NCBI RefSeq assembly: GCF_002979655.1
Contig: NZ_PCPG01000001.1
Location: 1,240,001 to 1,304,000 of the forward strand
Length of the DNA: 64,000 nucleotides
Direction of reading: 5' to 3'
Source: Microbacterium sp. MYb45
Lineage (GTDB): Bacteria; Actinomycetota; Actinomycetes; Actinomycetales; Microbacteriaceae
The position numbers and the translations under genes were made by a program. Position 1 is the stretch's first letter. Each line of letters begins with the position of its first letter. Positions 44,412 to 52,592 of this stretch are shown here, one piece after another. Under the pieces are notes generated by a model. That model saw only the letters and a program-made list of their open reading frames with translations. It had not been told where the DNA came from and did no database searches.

Positions 44412-45575
44412 CTAGCGACGGCCTCTACGCGCACTCAGATCTGCGACCGGGGCAGACGAGACCTCTCGAAGCTCTGCGGCGCTGCGAGACTGCCCCAGAC
44501 CGTCACCCTGAATCGCGAAGGTCACGATCCCAAGCATGAGGTCCTGAACGTCCTGTGCGCGTACGTCGAGGATACGCGCCAGCTCGGCGAAACCGTGACC
44601 GCGACTGCGCATGTCGCTCATCACCTGGGTGAGGAGGCTCGACGACTCCACACGGAGATCTGAGCCAGGTTCACCTCGGCGGAAGCCGGCCATCGAGAGT
44701 TGCTTAGCGAGTGTGCTGTAGGTCCAGTCGGAGATGATGCCGAGTCTGTGTGCACGCAGGTTCAGCGCCATGGCGCTGACGCGCCAGCGGCGCTTCAACA
44801 TCAGGATGTCTTCGAGCATGAGGTTGTTACCGCGGATCGCCCCGATCACATCGGAGCGGGGGATCAGAAACGAGCTGGCGAAGTCATTTGCCGCCTGTTC
44901 TTTCTCCCTGCCCGGGTCGACGTGCAAGGAGCCACCGTGCATGACAAGGTGGCCGAGCTCATGCGCAAGATCGAAGCGCAGCCGTTCGGCCGATTTGTGC
45001 ACATTCAAGAAAATGACCGGCGTTGGCCCGTGGCGGAACGAGAACGCATCGATCGCCTGGAGTGGACCGCCCGCCGAGTAGACCTTTGCTCCCTTGGATT
45101 CGAGAAGCTGCAGGAGATTCTGGATCGGTACGACACCCAGTCCCCAGGCGCCACGAAGTGCCTCGGCCGCCTGTTCGGGTGCCAGCTCGTCGTCGGAGCC
45201 GATCAGATCTTGCTGCTCGGGTACATCCGGCGATGGCGCACGGTATGTTGCCTCGATCCAGTCCGACAGCTCGATCGCGAGCGTCGACAAGCTACGTGCC
45301 GTCGCCTCGTCCTTCTTCGCGAGCTTCGATGACGCCCGGAAGTGGAAGGCATCCAATGGTGGCTGACTCTTGACTGGTCGATAGAAGAACTCGACGGGGA
45401 AGTTCAGGACGCGTGCGAACTCCCGGACGAGCTCCGGACCGGGCGTCTTCTTGACGTTCTCAATCTGCGAGATCCAAGGCGCACCAATGCCCGCGGCCGC
45501 GGCCAGCTCGACTCCCGTCATCTGACGGATGGCGCGCGCCATCTCAAGGCGCGCCGGAATGAAGGTAGTGCTCAT
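44412..45575 (-). CDS. XRE-HTH/ImmA-IrrE metallopeptidase fusion
   Basis: A 387-residue protein. The N-terminal XRE helix-turn-helix (residues ~8-60: MTGVELAAAAGIGAPWISQI) is followed by an ImmA/IrrE zinc peptidase domain with FDLAHELGHLVMHGG near residue 205 (HExxH) and EKEQAANDFASSFLIP, supplying the third ligand. It lies 19 bp downstream of a 211-residue partner on the same strand. Fusions of this kind act as antitoxin-like regulators or phage-triggered proteases, for example in RosmerTA; whether this is that system is unproven. Confidence 0.88.
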   Translation of the reverse strand: MSTTFIPARLEMARAIRQMTGVELAAAAGIGAPWISQIENVKKTPGPELVREFARVLNFPVEFFYRPVKSQPPLDAFHFRASSKLAKKDEATARSLSTLAIELSDWIEATYRAPSPDVPEQQDLIGSDDELAPEQAAEALRGAWGLGVVPIQNLLQLLESKGAKVYSAGGPLQAIDAFSFRHGPTPVIFLNVHKSAERLRFDLAHELGHLVMHGGSLHVDPGREKEQAANDFASSFLIPRSDVIGAIRGNNLMLEDILMLKRRWRVSAMALNLRAHRLGIISDWTYSTLAKQLSMAGFRRGEPGSDLRVESSSLLTQVMSDMRSRGHGFAELARILDVRAQDVQDLMLGIVTFAIQGDGLGQSRSAAELREVSSAPVADLSARRGRR

Positions 45576-45594
45576 GGTGGGGACCTACGCCCCG

Positions 45595-46230
45595 TCAGCG
45601 ACGGGCGATCGTGAAGCCGAAGCCCTCGTCGTCGCCCGCGTTCTCATCGAACGTGAAGGCGCCCAAGGCGAGGTCGAACGGCGGGAAGATGATGCGATCG
45701 AGCCAGCTGTCGATCTGCTTCCCAGCCATCGACTTCGGGCGCGACAGCTCTAGGTACACCTGGCCATCGCGCTCGGTGTAGAGCAGGATCCAGAGGTACT
45801 TGACGTCGATCTCACCGCCGTCTGTGGTCTGATGCGGGATCAGGGCGCTGAGGCCGTTCTCGTCGACACGCTTCGCGAACGCCGAACCCTTAGGGTTCTT
45901 CGTGCTCGGGGTACCCCAAGCCACGCCGGTGAACTCATCACCGCTGCTCGTGATGAGCCCGAGGTTGAGGTAGGCCTGCGAGAAGTACGGCAGGTTCTGC
46001 GGGTCGGAGCGCTTCCAGTCGAGCTTCAGGAGCATCAACTCGTCGTGCAGGTACTCGACGGTGCGGAACCAGCGCGTCATGTTAGGCGCAGACTTCGGTG
46101 CGCCCTTGGAGTAAGTGCGACTCTCGGCGGCGCCAGCAACGACGGCGTGCTCGAACACCTCCGCGGTGAGGCGCATCGGGGACAGAAGACGAGCGAGATC
46201 CTCGCGGGTCTTCGGGGTGTGGATCGCCAT
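45595..46230 (-). CDS. Hypothetical partner of XRE-ImmA/IrrE gene
   Basis: A 211-residue soluble protein starting MAIHTPKTREDLARLLSPMR (AGAGG upstream; the longer frame is unsupported). It contains NMTRWFRTVEYLHDELMLL, AYLNLGLITSSGDEFTGVAW and a C-terminal AGKQIDSWLDRIIFPPFDL. No catalytic motif recognised. First gene of a two-gene operon with the XRE-ImmA/IrrE gene, so the candidate toxin or effector of the pair. Confidence 0.72.
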   Translation of the reverse strand: MAIHTPKTREDLARLLSPMRLTAEVFEHAVVAGAAESRTYSKGAPKSAPNMTRWFRTVEYLHDELMLLKLDWKRSDPQNLPYFSQAYLNLGLITSSGDEFTGVAWGTPSTKNPKGSAFAKRVDENGLSALIPHQTTDGGEIDVKYLWILLYTERDGQVYLELSRPKSMAGKQIDSWLDRIIFPPFDLALGAFTFDENAGDDEGFGFTIARR

Positions 46231-46276
46231 GTGCGGTTCCTCTCGCGGCCGGTGGAGTTTCCAGAGTAACGGACTG

Positions 46277-46300
46277 AGTGAAAGAATCACTACTTCAAGT
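46277..46300. promoter_or_regulatory. Operator candidate of XRE-ImmA/IrrE operon
   Basis: Two adjacent small palindromes: AGTGA-AAGAA-TCACT and ACTTCAAGT, starting 47 bp before the operon start. A plausible site for autorepression by the XRE domain. Confidence 0.4.
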
Positions 46301-46321
46301 AAGGTATGGCGTGTCGCTGTC

Positions 46322-46600
46322 TTAGCTCGGGAAGTTGGGCTCGTCCCCCAGGACCGCCGCCGGCACGGCGGGCACCACGGCCAGGCCGACGCGAGGCGCT
46401 GCGATGGACGGGCTTGCGATGCGTGCCGAGTCGACCGCCCGGTAGACGACGCGATCTCCATCGATCGTGCCAGCGTATTGGCCGGTCGTGTCGAACACGT
46501 GCCTCCCCTGGATCACGCCGAGATACGTGCCGGATCCCGACCAGAGCTGGCCACCGGCGCGTTGCAGTGGACGGCCATTCTTTGTGTAGAGGTGAGACAT
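46322..46600 (-). CDS. Small beta-flower-like protein
   Basis: A 92-residue protein from MSHLYTKNGRPLQ. Repeating short beta units ending in G (LWSGSGTYLGVIQGRHVFD, TTGQYAGTIDGDRVVY) match the 4-fold beta flower domain, a small fold in defence and mobile DNA. The C-terminal 30 residues are Ala/Pro/Val-rich. Divergent from the small gene remnant and membrane protein gene at 46.65-47.7 kb. Confidence 0.6.
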   Translation of the reverse strand: MSHLYTKNGRPLQRAGGQLWSGSGTYLGVIQGRHVFDTTGQYAGTIDGDRVVYRAVDSARIASPSIAAPRVGLAVVPAVPAAVLGDEPNFPS

Positions 46601-46648
46601 GCTGACATTCTGGAGCATTCCCCCGACACTGCGACTGGGGCAGCCGAC

Positions 46649-46878
46649 GTGCCGAAGCTGACAGAGGAGCAGAAGCGGTCCGTGCCGCCAAGCGTCAGAT
46701 GATGATCGCCTTCAAAGCGGAAGCCCGAGCGCATCGCGACGAAGCAACGCGACGAGAGCGGCGAGAGAAGGGGAGGCAGCGGACGTTGCACGGGAAACTG
46801 GCGAAGATCAAGCCGAGCCGCGAGGGCAGTTCACCATCCTCCAGAATAGAGTCACGCGGGAAGAAAAGCACCGGATGA
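46649..46878 (+). pseudogene. Possible frameshifted small Lys/Arg-rich gene
   Basis: From GTG 46649 the frame reads MPKLTEEQKR and then stops early at 46702; the frame shifted by one base continues AVRAAKRQMMIAFKAEAR and on to a stop at 46878 that overlaps the next gene start (ATGA). Joined, they would give a ~75-residue highly basic helical protein. Either a broken gene, a frameshift, or a 59-residue gene starting at 46699. Confidence 0.4.
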
Positions 46879-47687
46879 GTAGCGAAGAGTTCTTGGATGT
46901 GGTCGGCAAGCTACCGCGCTTTGACGCGTCCGGGCGCGATCTCCTCGAGGACATCCTGAGCACCGGTGGTTTCCGCCGCGACGACGGAACACTCTCAGCC
47001 ATGGCATTTGACCTCAGGATCGTCAAGCAAGGCGAGGACGTCGCTCGGGAGATCGGGGATACGCTGCCCGACCTCTCCAGCGACGTACCCAGGCTCAGGA
47101 TCGCTGCCGCAGCGATCCTGACCGCCGGAGTCGTCGGGGTAGTGGTGTTCCGAAAGCCCCTCACTACCTGGTTCCAAGAGAAGACCCTCCCAACGCTGGC
47201 GAAGTGGTGGCCGAACAACCGTCCACTCTCGCGATTCCTGCCGAAAGACGTGCAAGTCGATAGGGCGCCGTTCGCGCATACCACTGCCGTCGAACATGCT
47301 CCCGAAGACCCATCGTCCGCCATCGAGAAAGCGGTCGAGGACTCGCGGCAACCAATGGGAAGAGCCGAAGCAGAGCTACGGCTCGCTCGGATGCTCGCCG
47401 CAGCGGCAATACTCGTCAAGGAATATCGCGTGCTCTCAAACGCTCGTCTCGACGACGATGGTTACCCGGCGCTGAAGAAGGCAATGGAGGCTTTGACGGA
47501 GCAAGAAGTCACGGACCTCGTCAACCGAGCGCTCGCGTCCTCCGCGGAAGTCGACGAAGAAACCACCGAGACGCTCATGGCCAACTTCGGAGGCGGGCAA
47601 GTGCTCGTGCTCTACCTGCCGAAACCTGACGAAGCAGATGCGGATGACATCGAGACGCCTCACGAGCCTGGCGACGAAAAGTCGTGA
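46875..47687 (+). CDS. Hypothetical protein with one membrane segment
   Basis: A 270-residue protein. A single hydrophobic helix (LRIAAAAILTAGVVGVVVF) lies near residue 85; flanking regions are charged. A helical stretch near 165-220 (AEAELRLARMLAAAAILVKE, ALKKAMEALTEQEVTDLVN) and an acidic tail follow. No recognised domain. ATG overlaps the stop of the small upstream frame. Confidence 0.65.
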   Translation: MSSEEFLDVVGKLPRFDASGRDLLEDILSTGGFRRDDGTLSAMAFDLRIVKQGEDVAREIGDTLPDLSSDVPRLRIAAAAILTAGVVGVVVFRKPLTTWFQEKTLPTLAKWWPNNRPLSRFLPKDVQVDRAPFAHTTAVEHAPEDPSSAIEKAVEDSRQPMGRAEAELRLARMLAAAAILVKEYRVLSNARLDDDGYPALKKAMEALTEQEVTDLVNRALASSAEVDEETTETLMANFGGGQVLVLYLPKPDEADADDIETPHEPGDEKS

Positions 47688-47878
47688 CGGACCGACCGAG
47701 CTTGCTCGACGCCGAGCCGCTGCTCGGTGCCTCGGACCCCGGGAGCGTCGCGAACCGAAGATGCGAGCTTCGGGACTGCTGAGGGGTTCGGCGTCATCTC
47801 GCTCTCACACGGAACGCCGGCGACGAATCGTGCCGGAGCGGAGCACCCGCGGACACTTGCAAGGCACGTTGAGCCTAC

Positions 47879-48418
47879 CTAGCCCAGGCTCTTATCTGCG
47901 AGGACGAACGGGATCACCTTCCGGTTAAGGAGCACAGTGATCTTGGATAGTTGCGGCCTGGTGAACTCGTCCTTCTTGTGCTTGTTGAACATGTCGAGCA
48001 TGAACGCATACCCACCGTCGGAGTCCCACCGGTCAGGTGTGAAGGCGCCTTCGTCGTTGAGGTACTCGATCATCGCCCGTGAGAAATGGTTGCTGGTGAG
48101 TGTGATCTGCGTGTTGTTGAGGATGGCGGCGCGTAGGCGGAATAGATCACTGTAGAGGGTGACCTGTCGGTTGAGATCAGTGCGGCCGAACTTTTGCACG
48201 CAGGTGCTACCGATCGGGTACAGCTTGGCACCGTTGCGCTTGTTCGTGATCGTGAACAGCAGCACCAATTCTTGTTGACCGCAGGCGCATTCCCCGCTCC
48301 CAGTGGGGTCTTCTTCGAGTTCGGTGACGTCCCACTCCAGAACTGCGGCGGCCCAGTCTTTCGCAACGGACGCCGCGATAACGGCGCTCGTCAGTCGGCG
48401 AAAATTCTCGGTTGTCAT
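47879..48418 (-). CDS. Zinc-ribbon-like hypothetical protein
   Basis: A 179-residue protein. ECACGQQELVLLFTITNKR followed by YPIGSTCVQKFG gives three or four cysteines in a treble-clef-like arrangement seen in mobile-element proteins that recognise nucleic acids. The C-terminal half is helical with no known domain. ATG 48418 has GGAGG 7 bp upstream; the longer frame is unsupported. Confidence 0.7.
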   Translation of the reverse strand: MTTENFRRLTSAVIAASVAKDWAAAVLEWDVTELEEDPTGSGECACGQQELVLLFTITNKRNGAKLYPIGSTCVQKFGRTDLNRQVTLYSDLFRLRAAILNNTQITLTSNHFSRAMIEYLNDEGAFTPDRWDSDGGYAFMLDMFNKHKKDEFTRPQLSKITVLLNRKVIPFVLADKSLG

Positions 48419-48514
48419 CGGGCGCCTCCGTGTCAGCACTGTATCGGGCGGGAATCGGCAACGTCGATATGAAAGCGGGCGCTGGATGGCGTCCGCTCTC
48501 ATATCGGACGTTGT

Positions 48515-48775
48515 TCAGAGGCTGGGGAGGTCATCCAGGTTGTTACGGGTGGTGTTGTCGCGATCGGTGCGAAGATACTTGCCTGTGGCGCCGTTGACGA
48601 CACGGATCTCCGTGCGCTTCTCCGGCCACTGGACGTAATACGTGTGGCTGCGAAGCTCGATGTCCCTGATGGCGTCGGCCTTCGCACGCGGCGACCAGTA
48701 CTGGCCGGGCGTGCCGATGGCGGTGATGTCACCGTCACGGTTCTTGCGGGAATGGGTTACTCGTCGATCTGCCAT
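48515..48775 (-). CDS. DUF3892 domain protein
   Basis: An 86-residue protein. MADRRVTHSRKNRDGDITAI, then WSPRAKADAIRDIE and TEIRVVNGATGKYLRTD with RNNLDDLPSL at the end, is the full DUF3892 pattern. Function unknown; common in accessory regions of actinobacteria and clostridia. Confidence 0.87.
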   Translation of the reverse strand: MADRRVTHSRKNRDGDITAIGTPGQYWSPRAKADAIRDIELRSHTYYVQWPEKRTEIRVVNGATGKYLRTDRDNTTRNNLDDLPSL

Positions 48776-48853
48776 GATTCCTTGCTCTCTTGGTGAGGGT
48801 GAGATGAAGCGGTGGTGACGAGCGGAGCCAGCGCGGGGCCGGCTCCGCATCGG

Positions 48854-49009
48854 TCACCTCTCGTCGCGGACGCCCTTGTGCTGGTTGGGGCTGCCGTTCA
48901 TGATGCGGCCCGTCGAGGTGTCGCGCTTGAACCAGGTCTTGCCGACCTGGAATTCGCTGCGCCCCTTAACCGCTCCGACTCGGTGGCCGCGTCCCGTGTT
49001 CTTTGCCAC
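48854..49009 (-). CDS. Small basic protein (conserved actinobacterial type)
   Basis: A 51-residue protein from GTG 49009 (GGAG 6 bp upstream; an ATG four codons earlier has no spacing). It reads KNTGRGHRVGAVKGRSEF ... KRDTSTGRIMNGS and ends HKGVRDER, a pattern I recall in many short actinobacterial proteins of unknown role. Confidence 0.7.
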   Translation of the reverse strand: MAKNTGRGHRVGAVKGRSEFQVGKTWFKRDTSTGRIMNGSPNQHKGVRDER

Positions 49010-49076
49010 TTCAAGCTCCATCTCCGGGGCTGACCATCAACCCCTCACTATGTAGTCGGAGCAAAGAGCGATCGAG

Positions 49077-50090
49077 TTAGCGGCAGCTTTCGCAGAGCCC
49101 GTCGACGAGCAGGTGGCGCTGAAAGAGCATGTAGCAGCAGGTGCAGGCCTCTTCGCTCTTGGCTATGCGGTCGCACTGACAGTTCTTGCAGACGGGGCAG
49201 AATCCCTTGCCGCAGGTGACGCACGGGTAGCCACGGAACGTGCGGCTCTGTCCGCAGCAGTAGACGGTCAGGAGGGGGCGCGTGTCGAAGTCGCGCGGCG
49301 GGATCATATAGCCAGGGTCGATCTTCCAAATGTCATGCCCTGCCAACACCGCGATGATTCGCCTGTCGTCGGCAATGGCATCGGCGTAGAAGTCGGCGGT
49401 CCTCCCCCACGAGTCGCGCCAGGTGATCCTGCGCGTGAACACCCTCCCCGGAGTGATCTGTCGGAGGGCGTGGGCATCCGGAAGAGTCTGGCCGCGCCAC
49501 GGATAGACAACGGGCCACCCATCGTCAGGCTCCGGCTGGATGCTCGCGTGCGCGACTTGGCCGTCGACGCGGTCGATGAGCACGACGGCGCCTAGTTCAC
49601 GGATGCGTCGTGAGATCGCGATTGCGCAAGCTTGATAGCTGGCCTGGCTGTTGTCGAAGAGGTCCTGAATATGGTGCGCCCGCACAAGGTCATCGCCGAT
49701 GACTTCGGCGATGAGGGCCTCAGGCAACAGGAGCCGCTGCGCGATATGGTCGCACACCGTCTCGAGCAGCGCCGGCGGATCCGACTGATCGGCGATCCAG
49801 TCGAACAGCCCCTCGTCTTGCTCCACGATCCAGTGGCCAAGTTCATGCGCGAGTGTGAAGTTCTGCCGGCGGCTGTTTGGCGTCGGAGCGTACAGAATCA
49901 CCCCGTCTTCGAGGAACGACATCCCGTCGCAGAAGCCGCCGTCGCCTCGACTGCTCGACAGGGAGTCCACTGCACGGACCGTCAGCTGCATACCCGTGGT
50001 GAGCGCGTCGAGCGGGTCGAGCACAAAGTGTTCCTGCACCACGTGATCGAGGATCTTCACGGCGCGCTCGACCCACGGCCCGAGCCTCAT
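49077..50090 (-). CDS. ImmA/IrrE metallopeptidase with C-terminal zinc-finger domain
   Basis: A 337-residue protein. TLAHELGHWIVEQDEGLFDW near residue 103 is the HExxH zinc site with following acidic ligand region. The last ~55 residues carry ten or more cysteines (CCGQ, CVTCGKGFCPVCKNCQC, CTCCYML, CESC), enough for two or three zinc sites. It overlaps the HTH gene by 4 bp in a sigma/HTH/peptidase operon. Likely role: cleave the HTH regulator or another inhibitor on a stress signal sensed by the zinc domain (inferred). Confidence 0.88.
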   Translation of the reverse strand: MRLGPWVERAVKILDHVVQEHFVLDPLDALTTGMQLTVRAVDSLSSSRGDGGFCDGMSFLEDGVILYAPTPNSRRQNFTLAHELGHWIVEQDEGLFDWIADQSDPPALLETVCDHIAQRLLLPEALIAEVIGDDLVRAHHIQDLFDNSQASYQACAIAISRRIRELGAVVLIDRVDGQVAHASIQPEPDDGWPVVYPWRGQTLPDAHALRQITPGRVFTRRITWRDSWGRTADFYADAIADDRRIIAVLAGHDIWKIDPGYMIPPRDFDTRPLLTVYCCGQSRTFRGYPCVTCGKGFCPVCKNCQCDRIAKSEEACTCCYMLFQRHLLVDGLCESCR

Positions 50091-50755
50091 GAACCCTCGG
50101 GGCCTTCGACAGAATCGACCAACGCTTCGAGGGACTCGAGCAGGACGTCAGCCTCGGGAGAGCCGCCCCGATGCACCGCCACCAACATCCGCGACTCGAG
50201 CGCAGAGGCGGCCAAGGCAACCGTCGTTCCCTGGATCCGCGCCCACCGCTGTGCGAGCCCTCTGAACGCCTCCGAACTCACAATGGCGGCGAGCCGAGTA
50301 CGCTCGGGATCTGCCCCAGACGTGTGGCGGAGCCGATCCGCGTCGACGCCGGTCTCCTCCGCGATCGCGTTGATCAGCGCCGGGACGTGAATCGGGTTCT
50401 TGCCACTTTCCCACGCGAAGACGTCCCTGTTCGCCACTTCCCAGCCGCGCGCGGTGAGTCGTTGCGCCAACGCGCTCACCGTCAGACCCGCGCGCTTGCG
50501 AGCGCTCGACAGCGCCTTCCCATCCAGCTCGAACTCCGAGTCAGGCACTAGCCCGAGCATCGCCGCAACCGGGTCTTCGGAAAGCGGTGGAGCACTCTGC
50601 TGGCTTGCCCAGGCAACATCGGCGGCCGCGAGCAGCTCCTGAACCTCGGGTCGATCAGAAGACCCATCTGTTCCTGCGGCAAGCGCCGACTGACCAGCGC
50701 GAGCATCGAGGATGGCTGCGATTTCTTCATCACGGTCGTCCGGTTGCATCGTCAT
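50087..50755 (-). CDS. HTH regulator of sigma/ImmA cassette
   Basis: A 222-residue protein. The middle (residues ~78-145) is an XRE-like helix-turn-helix: ALSSARKRAGLTVSALAQRL then DVFAWESGKNPIHVPALINA. The N-terminal 75 residues are acidic and helical, possibly the anti-sigma part; the C-terminal helices (RTRLAAIVSSEAFRGLAQRW) may be cleaved by the ImmA/IrrE enzyme downstream. Start ATG 50755 overlaps the sigma gene stop. Confidence 0.75.
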   Translation of the reverse strand: MTMQPDDRDEEIAAILDARAGQSALAAGTDGSSDRPEVQELLAAADVAWASQQSAPPLSEDPVAAMLGLVPDSEFELDGKALSSARKRAGLTVSALAQRLTARGWEVANRDVFAWESGKNPIHVPALINAIAEETGVDADRLRHTSGADPERTRLAAIVSSEAFRGLAQRWARIQGTTVALAASALESRMLVAVHRGGSPEADVLLESLEALVDSVEGPEGS

Positions 50756-51261
50756 CCTCCTTCCACAGCGGCGTTGATCTTCGACAGGACTTTCGTACTA
50801 ATCTGGCTGATCCGAGCCGGCGTGACACCGAGCTCTGCTGCGACATCACCACGCGGGCGGTCCAGCACGATGTACTGTGTCAGGACGTAGTGCTCCTGAG
50901 TATCAAGGCGCGCGATCGCAGGCCGTGCCCGCGCCATCTTTTCGAACCGGTCCATGGCGTCGTCCTCGTCTGGCGCCGCACCTCCTGACACATACTCTTC
51001 TGAATACTCCACGCCTCGGACGACCGCGGCGGATCGAACGATGTCGAGCGCCCTCCGCTTCGATGTAGCCACCAGCAATGCCTCCCAGCTGCGAGGCGGC
51101 TGTGCGGGAGGCGCTTTCATAAGCGAGACCATGGCCTCTTGGACTGCGTCGGCAGCCAAATCCACCCGTCCGCTCCCGCGCAGCACTTCGTAGGCGACCC
51201 CGTACATCGCGTCGCGATGCTTCTGATATAGAGCCGCCCAATCGTAGGAGGGATCAGCCAT
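50752..51261 (-). CDS. ECF-type RNA polymerase sigma factor
   Basis: A 169-residue sigma-70 family protein. Region 2 is seen around YQKHRDAMYGVAYEVL and ADAVQEAMVSLMKAP, and region 4 around LDRPRGDVAAELGVTPARISQI near the C-terminus. It heads a three-gene operon with an HTH protein and an ImmA/IrrE peptidase. It could drive the neighbouring Hachiman genes or its own island when released. Confidence 0.85.
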   Translation of the reverse strand: MADPSYDWAALYQKHRDAMYGVAYEVLRGSGRVDLAADAVQEAMVSLMKAPPAQPPRSWEALLVATSKRRALDIVRSAAVVRGVEYSEEYVSGGAAPDEDDAMDRFEKMARARPAIARLDTQEHYVLTQYIVLDRPRGDVAAELGVTPARISQISTKVLSKINAAVEGG

Positions 51262-51770
51262 GTGCAGGCTCCTCGCCGCATGCAGTCATCCCGTCACCCT
51301 CCATCAGCGCCGATGTCGTCGCTTTAAAGGGTAGTCGGGTCAGACGACTGGAGAGTTAACGACGCGTTGGGCAGTCGACGAGTTGGTGATGTCACCTGGC
51401 ATGGCTCAGTGCTCGAGGTCGTGTCTGCGTCGTAGACATGGCGAGTTACCGCGTCCTCCGTTTGCGTAAACGCAATCAGACCCGGAGGTGCGGAGCTGGG
51501 CCAGATCCGTCGTCGTACTGCGTCTGAGTGGCGGTCACTTTTGACTGAGCGTGAGGCTCTCAACGCACACGGCAAAAGGAACGACGACACGGCGTCTCTC
51601 ACCCCGTGAATGCGGTGCGCAAGCGACCGCTCGATACCCTTGGGACATATGGCACATCGATCCGAGGCCGGAAACCCTGTACCCCGGATACTCGATCGGG
51701 GCGATCTCCGAATCGGTGGCCTTTGGCTAGACCGAGAATGGCCGGGCCAGCAGCGCTGGCGCGGAGATTG
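51262..51770. promoter_or_regulatory. Divergent promoter region between sigma and hamA
   Basis: About 500 bp with no supportable gene, separating the sigma/HTH/ImmA operon from hamAB. It contains a palindrome TTGCGTAAACGCAA at 51462-51475 (6-bp arms). The hamA frame is open through 51606, but the region lacks family sequence. Confidence 0.5.
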
Positions 51771-52592
51771 GTGAGTGAAATGAAGGAACTGGAGGTAGAC
51801 CTCGAAGCGTTCGGGAGCATCTTTTCCACGATTCAGAGCTCGCCTTTCACGGTTGTTGAGATCGACGTGGCGTCGGCGTCGACCATTGCGGAGCAGCTCG
51901 GCGTCCCGGTTCGTCGTTGCTACATCTCGGACGAGACGCTCCAGGATCGCATCGCGAAGACCTCGGTGTCGGCCCAGGAGATCATCTCCACGAAGCTCCC
52001 GGATCGGGGCTCAACGATGGCCGGCGACTTCGGGGAGATCCTGACGGCTCTGTTCCAGGCGGCCTGCGAGCATCCGGGCGAGGTCCTGGACCCGAAGAAG
52101 TGGCGGCTGAAGCACGATCGTACGAAGCCTGCTTCGGGGTCCGATGTCGTGCAGATGGTCCTCCCGCACTGGCCGGCGGCGTCGGATGAGGATCGCATCA
52201 TTTGCTCGGAGGTGAAGACGAAGTCGACTCGCGGCAGATCGAAGCCAATCGAGGAGGCGATCACGGACTCGGATAAGGACAGCTCCCGGCGCTTCGTGAA
52301 GACGCTGAACTGGCTCAAAGAGCGTGCCTTGGACACGGGGCTGTCGACGGTCACAGTGGCGCAGCTGGACCGCTTCATACACCCCATTGACCATCCGACG
52401 GCGCGACGTGAGTTCCGCGCCGTGGCGGTCATCGCCGCCAGCCTGGTTGCGGCTGAGTTGGTGGGTGCGGTGGCTCCGCCAACGAGCGAGCGAGCGCTGA
52501 TCGTGATCTCGGTGCCCGATCTCAAGGCGAACTACGAGTTGGTTTACGACGCGGCGCTGGTGAGTGCTGACGAGTCGGAGGCGGTCGCGTGA
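51771..52592 (+). CDS. hamA: HamA-like nuclease (Hachiman, DUF1837)
   Basis: A 273-residue DUF1837-type protein. PD-(D/E)xK nuclease elements: Glu in GDFGEILTALF near residue 86, GSDVVQMVLP near 122, and ICSEVKTKS near 146 (the E-x-K). The following AIEEAITDSDKDSSRRFVK helix is typical of HamA. GTG 51771 with GGAG upstream is the best start; ATG 51780 is close, and the frame is open to 51606. Overlaps hamB by 4 bp. In Hachiman, HamA is the DNA-degrading effector held inactive by HamB. Confidence 0.83.
   Translation: MSEMKELEVDLEAFGSIFSTIQSSPFTVVEIDVASASTIAEQLGVPVRRCYISDETLQDRIAKTSVSAQEIISTKLPDRGSTMAGDFGEILTALFQAACEHPGEVLDPKKWRLKHDRTKPASGSDVVQMVLPHWPAASDEDRIICSEVKTKSTRGRSKPIEEAITDSDKDSSRRFVKTLNWLKERALDTGLSTVTVAQLDRFIHPIDHPTARREFRAVAVIAASLVAAELVGAVAPPTSERALIVISVPDLKANYELVYDAALVSADESEAVA

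Noticed and set aside
46808..47419. 203-codon minus-strand frame opposite the 270-residue protein
   Set aside because: Ser/Arg-rich shadow; the plus-strand frame has a coherent protein with a membrane segment and a coupled start.
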